In this document: positions 1-6,659 of the stretch, one piece after another
Layout: each line of letters opens with the position of its first letter
Numbering within the stretch: position 1 is the first letter of the stretch
Source: an uncultured Acidaminococcus sp.
GTDB lineage: Bacteria > Bacillota > Negativicutes > Acidaminococcales > Acidaminococcaceae
DNA: 8,488 nucleotides
Direction: 5' to 3'
Assembly: GCA_900538365.1 (NCBI GenBank)
Contig: UPXT01000062.1
Coordinates: 1-8,488, forward strand
Made by a program: the position numbers and the translations under genes
Notes under the pieces: generated by a model
Told to the model about the DNA's origin: nothing
What the model saw: the letters and a program-made list of their open reading frames with translations, nothing else
The model's database searches: none

Positions 1-80
1 AGTGACTTGACCCGCACATCTGTCAATCAATATTCAGTTCTCAAGGTTCGTTCCTTGCTGTCGTCCTTATCGGTGACAGC
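1..80 (-). other. Probable rRNA operon leader (rRNA genes off the left edge)
   Basis: Read on the minus strand, the transcript from P2 starts near 80 and at once forms a hairpin (GCTGTC/GACAGC, 57-62 with 75-80). A second small hairpin follows (CAAGG/CCTTG, 42-57), then GAACCTTGAGAACTGAATA (50-32). A box of the type 'CTTTGAAAACTGAA' is characteristic of Firmicute 16S leaders and 16S-23S spacers. The last bases toward the edge, GGTCAAGTCACT, resemble the start of a 23S gene (GGTCAAGT...), so whether 16S or 23S comes next cannot be decided here. The pairing of box and tandem promoters supports an rrn leader; the gene itself is not visible. Confidence 0.6.
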
Positions 81-86
81 TTGTAT

Positions 87-115
87 ATCTTACCACTTTC
101 AGAACATCTTGTCAA
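87..115 (-). promoter_or_regulatory. rrn-type promoter P2 (proximal)
   Basis: On the minus strand, -35 TTGACA (115-110), a 17-bp spacer and -10 TAAGAT (92-87). The bases upstream of the -35 (116-135) are A-rich on the transcribed strand and UP-element-like. Transcription would start about 80 and run off the left edge. A perfect -35, ideal spacing and an A-rich upstream block are typical of a proximal rRNA promoter. Confidence 0.75.
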
Positions 116-180
116 CAACTTTTTTGTTGTCATTTGAAGTTCTTTTTGTGGGCCTCACCCCTTCGGGAGAGTGCTTGATT

Positions 181-209
181 ATAATAGCACAGAAGGGACT
201 TTTAGGCAA
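181..209 (-). promoter_or_regulatory. rrn-type promoter P1 (distal)
   Basis: On the minus strand, -35 TTGCCT (209-204), a 17-bp spacer and -10 TATTAT (186-181), with AT-rich DNA upstream. It lies 94 bp upstream of P2 and points the same way, reproducing the tandem P1/P2 layout of Firmicute rrn operons. A GC-rich hairpin (CTC.CCC/GGG.GAG, about 154-171) lies between the two promoters in the P1 transcript. Confidence 0.6.
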
Positions 210-684
210 AACTCATATTATCCTGTTTATTTAGAATATCTGGGTTTATCCAATAAAATTTTCTTCTATTCTCTTTATTTTCCACTAATTATCATCTTTT
301 CACTCTTTGTTTTGCGTATTTCAATTTTTCCATTTTTATTGTTCGATATAGTCCGAACTAATTCTTTTTCCGTCCTCATTTCTATCCGATAATTTTGGAT
401 TATCTTTCTTCCTAGTCTCTTTTTCTTTGAAATTTACTTTTTTGAGGAAAAGGATCTGCGAATTATTCTTTCTTTTGTTTCTTTTCCGGCCTTGCACAGC
501 GCCTTAAGATAAGCCTAGATTTGCCTTCCAGCCTTCCATAGACATGTCGTGCACATTGTTTCTCCTGATGATCTTCCTTCGTTCGTCTCACCGTTTTCCT
601 ACGCCTGCAAGATTCCTGACGCCCTTTTGATCAAGACTTTTCATTGAGGCTTCAGGACTCCATGGACGGGTTGTTTTTTCCATG
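210..684. other. Gene-free T-rich intergenic stretch
   Basis: Between the rrn-type promoters and the hcp terminator I find no convincing gene. The plus strand of about 240-480 is strongly T-rich and G-poor. The only ORF of note is a 42-codon GTG-started frame on the minus strand (591-463), rich in Arg and Lys; its composition is explained by the skewed bases and I do not call it. No tRNA or repeat array was seen. Confidence 0.6.
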
Positions 685-723
685 AAAAAAGCTCCTATCC
701 AAACACTTGGTTTAGATAGGAGC
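685..723 (-). terminator. Rho-independent terminator of hcp
   Basis: Perfect 9-bp outer stem (GCTCCTATC 691-699 with GATAGGAGC 715-723), extended inward by AAAC/GTTT after one mismatch, with a 5-nt loop. On the minus strand it is followed directly by six T (690-685). It begins 22 bases after the hcp stop codon, so it ends the hcp transcript. Confidence 0.9.
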
Positions 724-745
724 CTACTTATATTATTTCTGGATA

Positions 746-2368
746 TTATTTCATCATGAGGGCCAAGTCATCTTCCACATTGGAGATAGTGCCAATTCCG
801 AAGTTTTCAACAAGTACATTGGCTACATTCTTGCTGAGGAAGGCCGGCAGTGTGGGGCCCAGGTGAATATTCTTGACGCCCAGGCTTAGGAGGGCAAGCA
901 GAACAATCACAGCCTTTTGTTCATACCAGGCAATGTTGTAGACAATAGGGAGCTTGTTTACGTCATCAAGGCCAAAGACTTCCTTCAGCTTCAGAGCAAT
1001 GAGTGCCAAGGAGTAGGAGTCATTGCATTGACCGGCATCAAGAACGCGGGGAATGCCGCCAATATCGCCGAGATTCAGTTTATTGTAGCGATATTTTGCG
1101 CAGCCAGCCGTGAGGATGACCGTGTCTTTCGGCAGTGCCTTGGCAAATTGGGTGTAATAATCACGGGTCGTATGACGGCCATCACAACCTGCCATGACAA
1201 TAAATTTCTTGATTGCGCCGCTCTTAACAGCGTCTACGACCTTATCAGCAAGAGCAAGGACCTGATTATGGGCAAATCCACCAACAATCTTGCCGCTTTC
1301 GATCTCTGTCGGAACACTGCAGGCTTTAGCCTGCTCGATGATGGCACTGAAGTCTTTCGTTCCATCGGCAGCCTCTTCGATATGACGGCAACCCGGATAC
1401 TGGGCAGCTCCAGTCGTCCACAGCCGGCCCTTGTAGCTGTCTTTCGGAGGTACGATGCAGTTTGTTGTCATCAGGATCGGACCATTGAAGCTTTCGAATT
1501 CATCACGCTGCTTCCACCAAGCATTGCCGTAGTTGCCGGCAAAATGCGGATACTTCTTGAAGAACGGATAGTAATGGCCTGGCAGCATCTCACCATGGGT
1601 ATAGACATCGACGCCCGTTCCAGCCGTTTGGTCCAGAAGCATTTCCAGATCCTTCAGGTCATGACCGGAAATAAGGATTCCCGGATTGCTGCGGGTGCCA
1701 AGGTCCACTTCCGTGATTTCCGGCTGGCCATAAGTATCGGTGTTAGCCGTATCAAGAAGGGCCATGCCCTGAACACCATATTTACCCGTTTCAAGGGTAA
1801 GGGCGACAAGATCATCAACACTGATGTCTTTTTTCTGGATATCGGAAAGGGCACGCTGAATGAAAGCATCAACTTCTTCAGCTTCATGACTCAGGACATT
1901 TGCATGATGAAGATAAGCAGCAAGACCTTTGAGGCCATACGTGATGGTTTCCTTAAGGGAACGGATATCTTCATTGGGTTCGGAAAGGACGCCAACTTCG
2001 GCAGCCTTTGCTGCATAGTCCGTTTCCGGTGCAGACCAGAGGGCCGCTTCGGAAAGACCGGATGCATCCTGCAGCTGTGCGCGCAGCTCTGCCGTTTTCT
2101 TAAGGGTTTCCGTCACACGGGCGCGAATGGAGACATCATCAAAATTGGCATTTGTAATGGTCGTGAAAAGGTTCAGCGTAACCATATGGTTGACATCGAT
2201 GGCCACGGCCTTTCCCTCTTTGCGAAGAGCCGTCGTAACACTGCTCAGGCCTTTGGTTGCATAGACCAAAAGATCCTGAAGCGCTGCAACTTCCGGGCGC
2301 TTCCCACAGACACCGCTGACGGTGCAGCCTTTGCACCCTGCTGTTTCCTGACACTGATAACAAAACAT
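746..2368 (-). CDS. hcp: Hybrid-cluster protein (hydroxylamine reductase), class I
   Basis: 540 residues, full length for the family. Hcp is a cytoplasmic Fe-S protein that reduces hydroxylamine to ammonia and, in several bacteria, handles nitric oxide and nitrosative stress. The N-terminus MFCYQC...GCTVSGVC carries C3, C6, C15 and C21, the spacing of the proximal cubane cluster in strict-anaerobe (class I) Hcp rather than the enterobacterial form. All hybrid-cluster ligands are present with the spacing of the Desulfovibrio enzyme: H236 (GHDL), E260 (HGE), C304 (TTNC), C395 (AGCDG, the persulfide site), C423 (AGCAKYR), C448 (GQC) and E483 (WYEQKA). I chose the ATG at 2368 because a GAGAGG site sits 8 bases upstream and homologues begin MFCxQC; an in-frame ATG at 2401 would add 11 unneeded residues. 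It appears to be a single-gene transcript; no hcr reductase gene is adjacent. Confidence 0.96.
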   Translation of the reverse strand: MFCYQCQETAGCKGCTVSGVCGKRPEVAALQDLLVYATKGLSSVTTALRKEGKAVAIDVNHMVTLNLFTTITNANFDDVSIRARVTETLKKTAELRAQLQDASGLSEAALWSAPETDYAAKAAEVGVLSEPNEDIRSLKETITYGLKGLAAYLHHANVLSHEAEEVDAFIQRALSDIQKKDISVDDLVALTLETGKYGVQGMALLDTANTDTYGQPEITEVDLGTRSNPGILISGHDLKDLEMLLDQTAGTGVDVYTHGEMLPGHYYPFFKKYPHFAGNYGNAWWKQRDEFESFNGPILMTTNCIVPPKDSYKGRLWTTGAAQYPGCRHIEEAADGTKDFSAIIEQAKACSVPTEIESGKIVGGFAHNQVLALADKVVDAVKSGAIKKFIVMAGCDGRHTTRDYYTQFAKALPKDTVILTAGCAKYRYNKLNLGDIGGIPRVLDAGQCNDSYSLALIALKLKEVFGLDDVNKLPIVYNIAWYEQKAVIVLLALLSLGVKNIHLGPTLPAFLSKNVANVLVENFGIGTISNVEDDLALMMK

Positions 2369-2465
2369 ATTCAAATCCTCTCTTTCTGGGCCACAGCCCA
2401 CTCATTTGAATGGAATGGTTCATCAACTGATGTCTTTATTGTAAGCGGTGAAGCTTTCGGAATCG

Positions 2466-2479
2466 GTTGTTTCAACAAC
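2466..2479. promoter_or_regulatory. Perfect dyad upstream of hcp, candidate operator
   Basis: GTTGTT-TC-AACAAC is a 14-bp inverted repeat with perfect 6-bp arms, about 100 bases upstream of the hcp ATG and just after the terminator of the preceding operon. No strong consensus promoter is visible nearby (a TACAAT at about 2443-2438 has no good -35), which would fit an activator-dependent gene. hcp is commonly controlled by redox or NO sensors of the CRP/FNR family; this motif resembles TTGTT-type redox sites only in its half-sites, and its spacer is short. Confidence 0.4.
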
Positions 2480-2482
2480 ATA

Positions 2483-2517
2483 AAGAAAAGACATCCCTAC
2501 TTTTTGACAGGGATGTC
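2483..2517 (-). terminator. Terminator of the udp-deoB operon
   Basis: Perfect 9-bp stem (GACATCCCT 2490-2498 with AGGGATGTC 2509-2517) and a 10-nt loop, followed on the minus strand by TTTTCTTT. It starts 11 bases after the stop codon of the 201-residue secreted-protein gene. Confidence 0.85.
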
Positions 2518-2528
2518 ATGAACTATTT

Positions 2529-3134
2529 TTAGATGAGCGGTAAGCCTTCAAAAGAGCGGGCAAAATCACTCAGGGCATACTGAATTTCCTTTTCCGGCGC
2601 AGTGGCAAGGGCAGCATCCTTTGTTTCCACCTTGCGCAGGAATTTTTTCTTGAATTTTCCATCTTCCTTGCGATAGAGGTAAAAATCAGCGGCGGACAAG
2701 GTTCTCACATAGGTTTCAGGGCCATCTTCCCAGAAGGGGAACAGGGCCTCAACATAGTAGGATTCCATCGTATGGACAACCATGACAGCTACGACATCCG
2801 ATTCCGTCGCAGCTGCGACCCGTTCGAGATCACCTGTCGTAAGCTCATCACCGCTTTGGACTAGGGAAATAAGTCCATCCCGCCCCTTTTGCAGGATGGT
2901 TGGATCATCTAGGAACGTATAGGAAACGCGGGGATATGCCTGCCGCACTTGCCGCTGCCATAAGTTCCTTAGGGACGGCGTCACTTTTCCCGTCCCGTCA
3001 AAGCAATAAAAAGCAATGAATTTACGGGACAAGGCATCTTTCGATGCTGACGGGGCGGCAAAGGCAAGATTTCCAGCAAGCAGGGCCACAAGGAAAAAAA
3101 GCAATGCCGTAAGCGTTTTCTTAGCGTGCTTCAT
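2529..3134 (-). CDS. Secreted protein of unknown function
   Basis: 201 residues, not recognised. A classic Sec signal peptide is clear: MKHAKK, a hydrophobic core (about 8-20), then AFA before A27, so cleavage after A26 is likely. There is no lipobox cysteine, so it should be free in the periplasm or medium. The mature part (about 175 residues) has alternating hydrophobic strands and helices (FIAFYCF, VSYTFL, DVVAVMVVHTM), suggesting a small alpha/beta domain, then a Lys-rich stretch (KEDGKFKKKFLRK). No cysteine pair or catalytic motif stands out. The start is firm: AGGAGGTGA (3149-3141) lies 6 bases before the ATG. The gene overlaps the end of deoB by 14 bases, so it should be translationally coupled and co-transcribed with nucleoside-salvage genes. 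That partnership is unexpected for a secreted protein; its role is unknown. Confidence 0.88.
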   Translation of the reverse strand: MKHAKKTLTALLFFLVALLAGNLAFAAPSASKDALSRKFIAFYCFDGTGKVTPSLRNLWQRQVRQAYPRVSYTFLDDPTILQKGRDGLISLVQSGDELTTGDLERVAAATESDVVAVMVVHTMESYYVEALFPFWEDGPETYVRTLSAADFYLYRKEDGKFKKKFLRKVETKDAALATAPEKEIQYALSDFARSFEGLPLI

Positions 3135-4341
3135 GGTCCATCACCTCCTGAAGTGTTCCCCGCTTAAGCGTAAGACCCAAATGATGGGCAAGAATCTGTC
3201 CTCCATCACTGTAAGTTTCCATCGGTGCCAAAGGCCCCGGTTTTACACCCTTTCCAAAAAAGAGCATAGGAACATGTTCCCGCGTGTGGTCCGAACCTTT
3301 GAAGGTAGGATCGCAGCCATGGTCAGCTGTCACAAGAACAAGGTCGCCAGGAGTAAGGCAGGCTTCAAGTTCAGGAAGACGGCTGTCAATCAGCATCAGT
3401 CCTTTCCCGTACCCTTCTGCATCACGGCGGTGCCCATACGAAGAATCAAAATCAACAAAATTCGTGAAAATGAGACTGCGGTCCCCGGCGTCTTCAAGGG
3501 CCCTCAAGGTCGCATCAAAAAGGGCGGATAGACCAGTGGCCTTGTATTGTTTTGTAATTCCACGATGAGCAAAGATATCAGCAATCTTGCCAATGGCGTA
3601 GGTTCCGCCGGCCTCTTCATAGACCCGATCCACCAGGGTCTTTTCCGGTGCGGCCACGGCATAGTCATGACGATTGCCGGTCCGGGTAAAGTTCTCCGCC
3701 GCCGTTCCCACGAAAGGACGGGCAATGACACGGGCAATATGATAAGGTCTCACCAAGTCAAACGCCTTTTCACAAAGGGTGTAGAGCCGTTCGAGGCCAA
3801 AGGTCTCTTCATGAGCGGCAATCTGGAGAACACTATCGGCGGAAGTATAGATGATGGGTTTGCCCGTCCTCATATGTTCGCATCCCAGTTCCTTGATGAT
3901 TTCCGTTCCTGACGCATGTTTTTCTCCCAATACACCAGGCAGATTTCCCCCCGTAATAAGTCCCTCAATGATATCTTGGGGAAAACAATGGGGAACATCA
4001 GGGAAATAACCCCAATCAAAATCTACGGGCACACCGGTCAGTTCCCAGTGTCCACTCAGCGTGTCCTTGCCGCGGCTCATTTCCTTAGCATATGTATAAG
4101 CCCCCTTGATTGGTTCTGACCCAATGGGATAGGGCAAGGGACGACCTGTACTGAGGGTATGGGCGTTAACAAGACCAATGCATGCCAAATGGGGCAGCTG
4201 AAAAGGAATGGAAGGACGATGCTTCCCGTACCATTCCACAATGTGGCCCAACGTATCGGCCCCGCTGTCCCCAAACTCGGCAGCGTCAGAAGCCGCCCCG
4301 ATACCAAAGGAATCCATCATCAAGATAATGCAGCGTTTCAT
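3121..4341 (-). CDS. deoB: Phosphopentomutase
   Basis: 406 residues, within the usual family range. DeoB interconverts ribose- or deoxyribose-1-phosphate and the 5-phosphates in the cytoplasm, linking nucleoside breakdown to the pentose phosphate pathway. It belongs to the alkaline-phosphatase superfamily with two Mn ions. Visible residues matching the characterised Bacillus enzyme: D10 (MMDSFGIG), phospho-acceptor T94 (KDTLSGHWE), D299 and H304 (VDFDSSYGHRRD), D340-H341 (TADHGCDP) and H352 (SDHTREH). The cap domain lies between them, about 100-220. The start is the ATG at 4341, with GGGAG 8 bases upstream and homologues starting MKR; a GTG at 4350 would overlap the udp stop but has no spacing from the site. 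It follows udp by 5 bases and overlaps the next gene by 14. Confidence 0.96.
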   Translation of the reverse strand: MKRCIILMMDSFGIGAASDAAEFGDSGADTLGHIVEWYGKHRPSIPFQLPHLACIGLVNAHTLSTGRPLPYPIGSEPIKGAYTYAKEMSRGKDTLSGHWELTGVPVDFDWGYFPDVPHCFPQDIIEGLITGGNLPGVLGEKHASGTEIIKELGCEHMRTGKPIIYTSADSVLQIAAHEETFGLERLYTLCEKAFDLVRPYHIARVIARPFVGTAAENFTRTGNRHDYAVAAPEKTLVDRVYEEAGGTYAIGKIADIFAHRGITKQYKATGLSALFDATLRALEDAGDRSLIFTNFVDFDSSYGHRRDAEGYGKGLMLIDSRLPELEACLTPGDLVLVTADHGCDPTFKGSDHTREHVPMLFFGKGVKPGPLAPMETYSDGGQILAHHLGLTLKRGTLQEVMDHEAR

Positions 4342-4346
4342 GATTC

Positions 4347-5135
4347 TCACTCCCTTTGCAGCAGTTCCTCAAGTCCCCTCTTAACAATTTTCTGGAAACG
4401 GGCTTCTGCCTGATAATAGATTTCAGGCGGAGCGATTTCCTCGCTATCCGTTCTTTTGGCAACAACGCCACAGATGCTCGCCGCCTTGAGGCCCAAGGCC
4501 TGACTGGTCACAAAAACAGCGGCCGTTTCCATTTCATAGTTGGTCACGCCCAGCTGCTGCCACTCCTTCATGCTCCCTTGGAAACGCCGCAGGACATAAC
4601 CTGTAAAACTATCATAGCGCTCCTGACCAGGCCAGAAGGTATCACTCGAAACACAGATGCCCACTTCATAAGGAATATGTTCCATTTCAGCAGCATAGAT
4701 CAAAAGCTGTGTCAGATCAAGATCGGCGACAGCCGGAAACTCAATGGGGGCATAATGGGTGCTTGTGCCTTCAAGACGAACAGCCCCCTTGATAATGACA
4801 ACATCGCCCAGGTCAAGGGATTCCTTGATGGATCCTGTCGTTCCCACGCGAATGACCCGCTTAATACCAAGACGGGCCAGTTCCTCAAGACAGATTGCCG
4901 TTGAAGGACCGCCCATGCCTGTTGAAATAACAAGGATGGGCTGACTGGCCACTTGAGCCAAATAACTTGTATACTCCCGATGGCTCACGAGCTCCACAGC
5001 AGGTCCCATAGCCTCTGCCAACGATTGTACACGCCCAGGGTCACCTGGCAGGAGCGCAATTTTTGCACCCATGAGCATGTTTTGGGAAAGGTGGGTATGA
5101 TAGAGGATTTCCTCCGGTCTAGCATAGTAAGCCAT
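4347..5135 (-). CDS. udp: Uridine phosphorylase
   Basis: 262 residues; the E. coli enzyme has about 253. It phosphorolyses uridine to uracil and ribose-1-phosphate in the cytoplasm and belongs to the PNP/UDP family (NP-I fold, hexameric in relatives). Motifs in order: phosphate-loop GDPGRV (31-36), SHREYTSY with R53, STGMGGPSTA (71-80), IRVGTTGS with R96 and T99, VRLEGTSTHYAP (119-130), the uracil-binding DTFWPGQERYD with Q171 and R173, and the ribose-binding NYEMETA with E201, M202 and E203. The whole sequence tracks E. coli Udp closely, and the Q171/R173 pair favours uridine over purine nucleosides. The start has GGGAGG 7 bases upstream. It is the first gene of the udp-deoB operon, whose products act in sequence on the same carbon skeleton. 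Confidence 0.95.
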   Translation of the reverse strand: MAYYARPEEILYHTHLSQNMLMGAKIALLPGDPGRVQSLAEAMGPAVELVSHREYTSYLAQVASQPILVISTGMGGPSTAICLEELARLGIKRVIRVGTTGSIKESLDLGDVVIIKGAVRLEGTSTHYAPIEFPAVADLDLTQLLIYAAEMEHIPYEVGICVSSDTFWPGQERYDSFTGYVLRRFQGSMKEWQQLGVTNYEMETAAVFVTSQALGLKAASICGVVAKRTDSEEIAPPEIYYQAEARFQKIVKRGLEELLQRE

Positions 5136-5189
5136 AACAGTGCCTCCCTATATCTTCATCCGCCAATGCGGTCATATTTTTCTGTTCAT

Positions 5190-5217
5190 ATTATACCACA
5201 GCAAAGCGAACTTTTCG
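5190..5217 (-). promoter_or_regulatory. Promoter of the udp operon with a possible operator
   Basis: On the minus strand a perfect TATAAT (5195-5190) is preceded by TGG, giving an extended -10 (TGnTATAAT); no good -35 is present. A small dyad CGAA-CTT-TTCG (5207-5217) overlaps the -35 position, where a repressor would block the promoter. The leader to the udp ATG is only about 50 bases, with no room for a riboswitch. Confidence 0.55.
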
Positions 5218-5303
5218 TGAATCAAGGGGTGGGATTGCCCTGTTTTTCCTCGCCCATATGGAACGGACCGGTACACTTTTTCCTTATTTTTTCTCAAACT
5301 GTC

Positions 5304-5352
5304 CATTACATTTCAACACATTTCAACCTATAATGAATCCCATCATGTAATG
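5304..5352 (+). promoter_or_regulatory. Promoter region of the ECF S-component gene
   Basis: Perfect -10 TATAAT (5329-5334) with a weak -35 TTACAT (5306-5311) at 17 bp. The spacer contains a 10-bp-period direct repeat, CATTTCAAC at 5309-5317 and again at 5319-5327. In addition CATTACAT (5304-5311) and ATGTAATG (5345-5352) form a perfect 8-bp inverted repeat bracketing the -10. These repeats are candidate regulator sites. The leader is about 27 bases, so no riboswitch fits. Confidence 0.55.
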
Positions 5353-5367
5353 AGGATGTGACCTGTT

Positions 5368-5934
5368 ATGACAAAAGAACAAATCCATAAGCTTACCTTG
5401 GCGGGTCTTTTTGCTGCCATGGCATTTGCCTGTTTTTCCTATCTGCGCATTGAGATTCCCATGGGCATGGGCCTTACTGGAAAGATTTACGTAGGCCACG
5501 CCTTCATCATGGTATCTGCCCTCCTCTTAGGCGCCAAATATGGGGCCCTTTCAGGAGCCGTCGGACTCTTTCTGGCCGATGTCTTGGCGGGCTACACCAC
5601 ATCCGCACCGCCCACGTTCCTTGCAAAGTTTCTCCTGGGATGGGCTGTAGCCGAAGCAGGAACCCATCTATTTTCTGCCAAACTAAGCTCACCTACCACC
5701 TTGGGGCGCGGCGTGCTCTTTGCCTGCCTTGTCGGCTCCCTTGTGAACGTCGTAACAGAACCGGTCATCCGCTTTTCCTTCAAATACTTTATCCTTGGCG
5801 TTCCCTATGCCGTGAGCTACGCCTCTGCCATCAACTGCGCGGTCAGCATGGCCGTCAGCAACATTGTTTCCAGTCTTCTTGCCGTGGTGCTCTGTAAGGC
5901 CACAGTGCCCATGATGGGACTCAAGAAAGCCTGA
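5368..5934 (+). CDS. ECF transporter S component, substrate unassigned
   Basis: 188 residues with about six hydrophobic membrane segments (approximately 8-26, 40-56, 58-76, 82-102, 112-132, 154-176). S components are the membrane substrate-binding subunits of energy-coupling-factor importers for vitamins and related small molecules. The stretch VGHAFIMVSALLLGAKYGAL...LADVLAGY, followed by APPTFLAKFLLGW, is the signature arrangement of the general ECF S-component family. No EcfA or EcfT gene is adjacent, so it probably shares a common energising module encoded elsewhere (group II type). The ribosome site AGGATGTGA sits 6 bases before the ATG. It is divergent from udp-deoB, so a nucleoside, nucleobase or pentose-related substrate is conceivable, but the sequence does not show which. 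Riboflavin, thiamine and other assignments cannot be excluded. Confidence 0.85.
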   Translation: MTKEQIHKLTLAGLFAAMAFACFSYLRIEIPMGMGLTGKIYVGHAFIMVSALLLGAKYGALSGAVGLFLADVLAGYTTSAPPTFLAKFLLGWAVAEAGTHLFSAKLSSPTTLGRGVLFACLVGSLVNVVTEPVIRFSFKYFILGVPYAVSYASAINCAVSMAVSNIVSSLLAVVLCKATVPMMGLKKA

Positions 5935-5951
5935 AAGAACGTGCATCAAAC

Positions 5952-5998
5952 AAAAGACCGATGAAGCAAAGGGCCATCCCTCCTTCATCGGTCTTTTT
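5952..5998. terminator. Bidirectional terminator between convergent genes
   Basis: A perfect 15-bp stem (AAAAGACCGATGAAG 5952-5966 with CTTCATCGGTCTTTT 5983-5997), topped by a second stem AGGG-CCAT-CCCT (5970-5981). It is followed by a T run on the plus strand and by TTTTGTTTG on the minus strand. It lies 17 bases past the S-component stop and about 10 bases past the stop of the HD gene, serving both. Confidence 0.93.
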
Positions 5999-6006
5999 CA
6001 TTTCTC

Positions 6007-6591
6007 TTAGGTCTCAGCCTTTTCCATGGCCTCAGCCACATCGGCTTCACAACTTCTCATGGCAAGGATGGATTCTTCAAATAGTTTATTGAGGTCCCAG
6101 CCCAGCATGTCGGCACCTTCCTTGATGACATCACGGCTGCAGCCCGCAGCAAAATGTTTGTCCTTGAACTTCTTCTTGAGGGATTTTACCTCCATGTCCT
6201 GGACACTCTTGGAAGGACGCATGAGGGCCGCGGCCCCAATGAGTCCAGAAAGTTCGTCCACGGCATAAAGGACTTTTTCCATCTCTAGTTCCGGTGCTAC
6301 ATCGCTGCAGCGAGGATAACCATGGCTGGCGACAGCATGGATGAGTTTTTCATCCCATCCTCTTTCCCGAAGAATCTTCTCTTCTGCGCGGCAGTGCTCT
6401 TCTGGATATTTTTCGTAGTCAAGATCATGGAGCAATCCTACAAGGCCCCAGAACTCCTCTTCGTCCCCATAGCCCAAGGATTTTGCAAAATGCCGCATGC
6501 AGCCTTCAACAGTCAGGGCGTGCTGCCGGTGAAAAGGTTCCTTGTTATAGTCCTTGATAAGCTCCCATGCCTCTTGTCTTGTATTTGCCAT
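6007..6591 (-). CDS. HD-domain metal-dependent hydrolase (COG2316-like)
   Basis: 194 residues. HD proteins are divalent-metal phosphohydrolases, often acting on nucleotides or phosphodiesters. The metal ligands are in the classic order: H24 (RQHALTVEG), H55-D56 (GLLHDLDYE) and D112 (AVDELSGLI), with H90 (ASHGYPR) as a likely extra ligand. The tail VKSLKKKFKDKHFAAG is typical of the uncharacterised COG2316 family of predicted HD hydrolases; I match this from memory of the family pattern. No HDc-type cyclic-di-GMP (HD-GYP) motif is seen. The start at 6591 has AAGGAG 8 bases upstream. The in-frame ATG at 6630 is unlikely because the promoter -10 (6646-6641) would start RNA only about 4 bases before it. 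Single gene, convergent with the S component; substrate unknown. Confidence 0.88.
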   Translation of the reverse strand: MANTRQEAWELIKDYNKEPFHRQHALTVEGCMRHFAKSLGYGDEEEFWGLVGLLHDLDYEKYPEEHCRAEEKILRERGWDEKLIHAVASHGYPRCSDVAPELEMEKVLYAVDELSGLIGAAALMRPSKSVQDMEVKSLKKKFKDKHFAAGCSRDVIKEGADMLGWDLNKLFEESILAMRSCEADVAEAMEKAET

Positions 6592-6640
6592 CGTCTCTGC
6601 TCCTTCCCGGAAGCTAGGCTTCCTCATCATTCTACCTACC

Positions 6641-6649
6641 AGTATAACA
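6641..6649 (-). promoter_or_regulatory. Extended -10 promoter of the HD-hydrolase gene
   Basis: TGT-TATACT on the minus strand (6649-6641) is an extended -10; no clear -35 is visible at 16-18 bp. The start point near 6634 gives a leader of about 43 bases before the chosen ATG at 6591. Confidence 0.5.
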
Positions 6650-6659
6650 CAGGACTCCT

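Noticed and set aside
7..392. Two short plus-strand frames over the rrn-type promoters
   Set aside because: They overlap promoter and leader elements, have no ribosome sites and are low-complexity hydrophobic translations of T-rich DNA.
463..591. 42-codon GTG-started, Arg/Lys-rich frame on the minus strand
   Set aside because: There is an AGGA before it, but its composition follows from the skewed purine content of that strand; no domain or context supports it.
2369..2401. Longer hcp start at ATG 2401
   Set aside because: The added 11 residues precede the conserved MFCxQC start, and the ribosome site GAGAGG fits the ATG at 2368.
917..2521. 534-codon open frame on the plus strand opposite hcp
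   Set aside because: It lies antisense to a gene with all family cysteines intact, has no ribosome site at its start and no recognisable protein features. Long antisense frames are expected opposite a codon-biased gene.
4342..4350. GTG start of deoB overlapping the udp stop (GTGA)
   Set aside because: The overlap is attractive, but the AAGGGA site abuts the GTG with no spacing; the ATG at 4341 has correct spacing and matches the family N-terminus.
5136..5367. Riboswitch in the udp / S-component intergenic region
   Set aside because: Predicted leaders are about 50 and 27 bases, too short for known classes, and no characteristic core was seen.
6592..6630. Longer HD-hydrolase start at 6630
   Set aside because: The extended -10 ends at 6641, leaving almost no leader, and the better ribosome site is before 6591.
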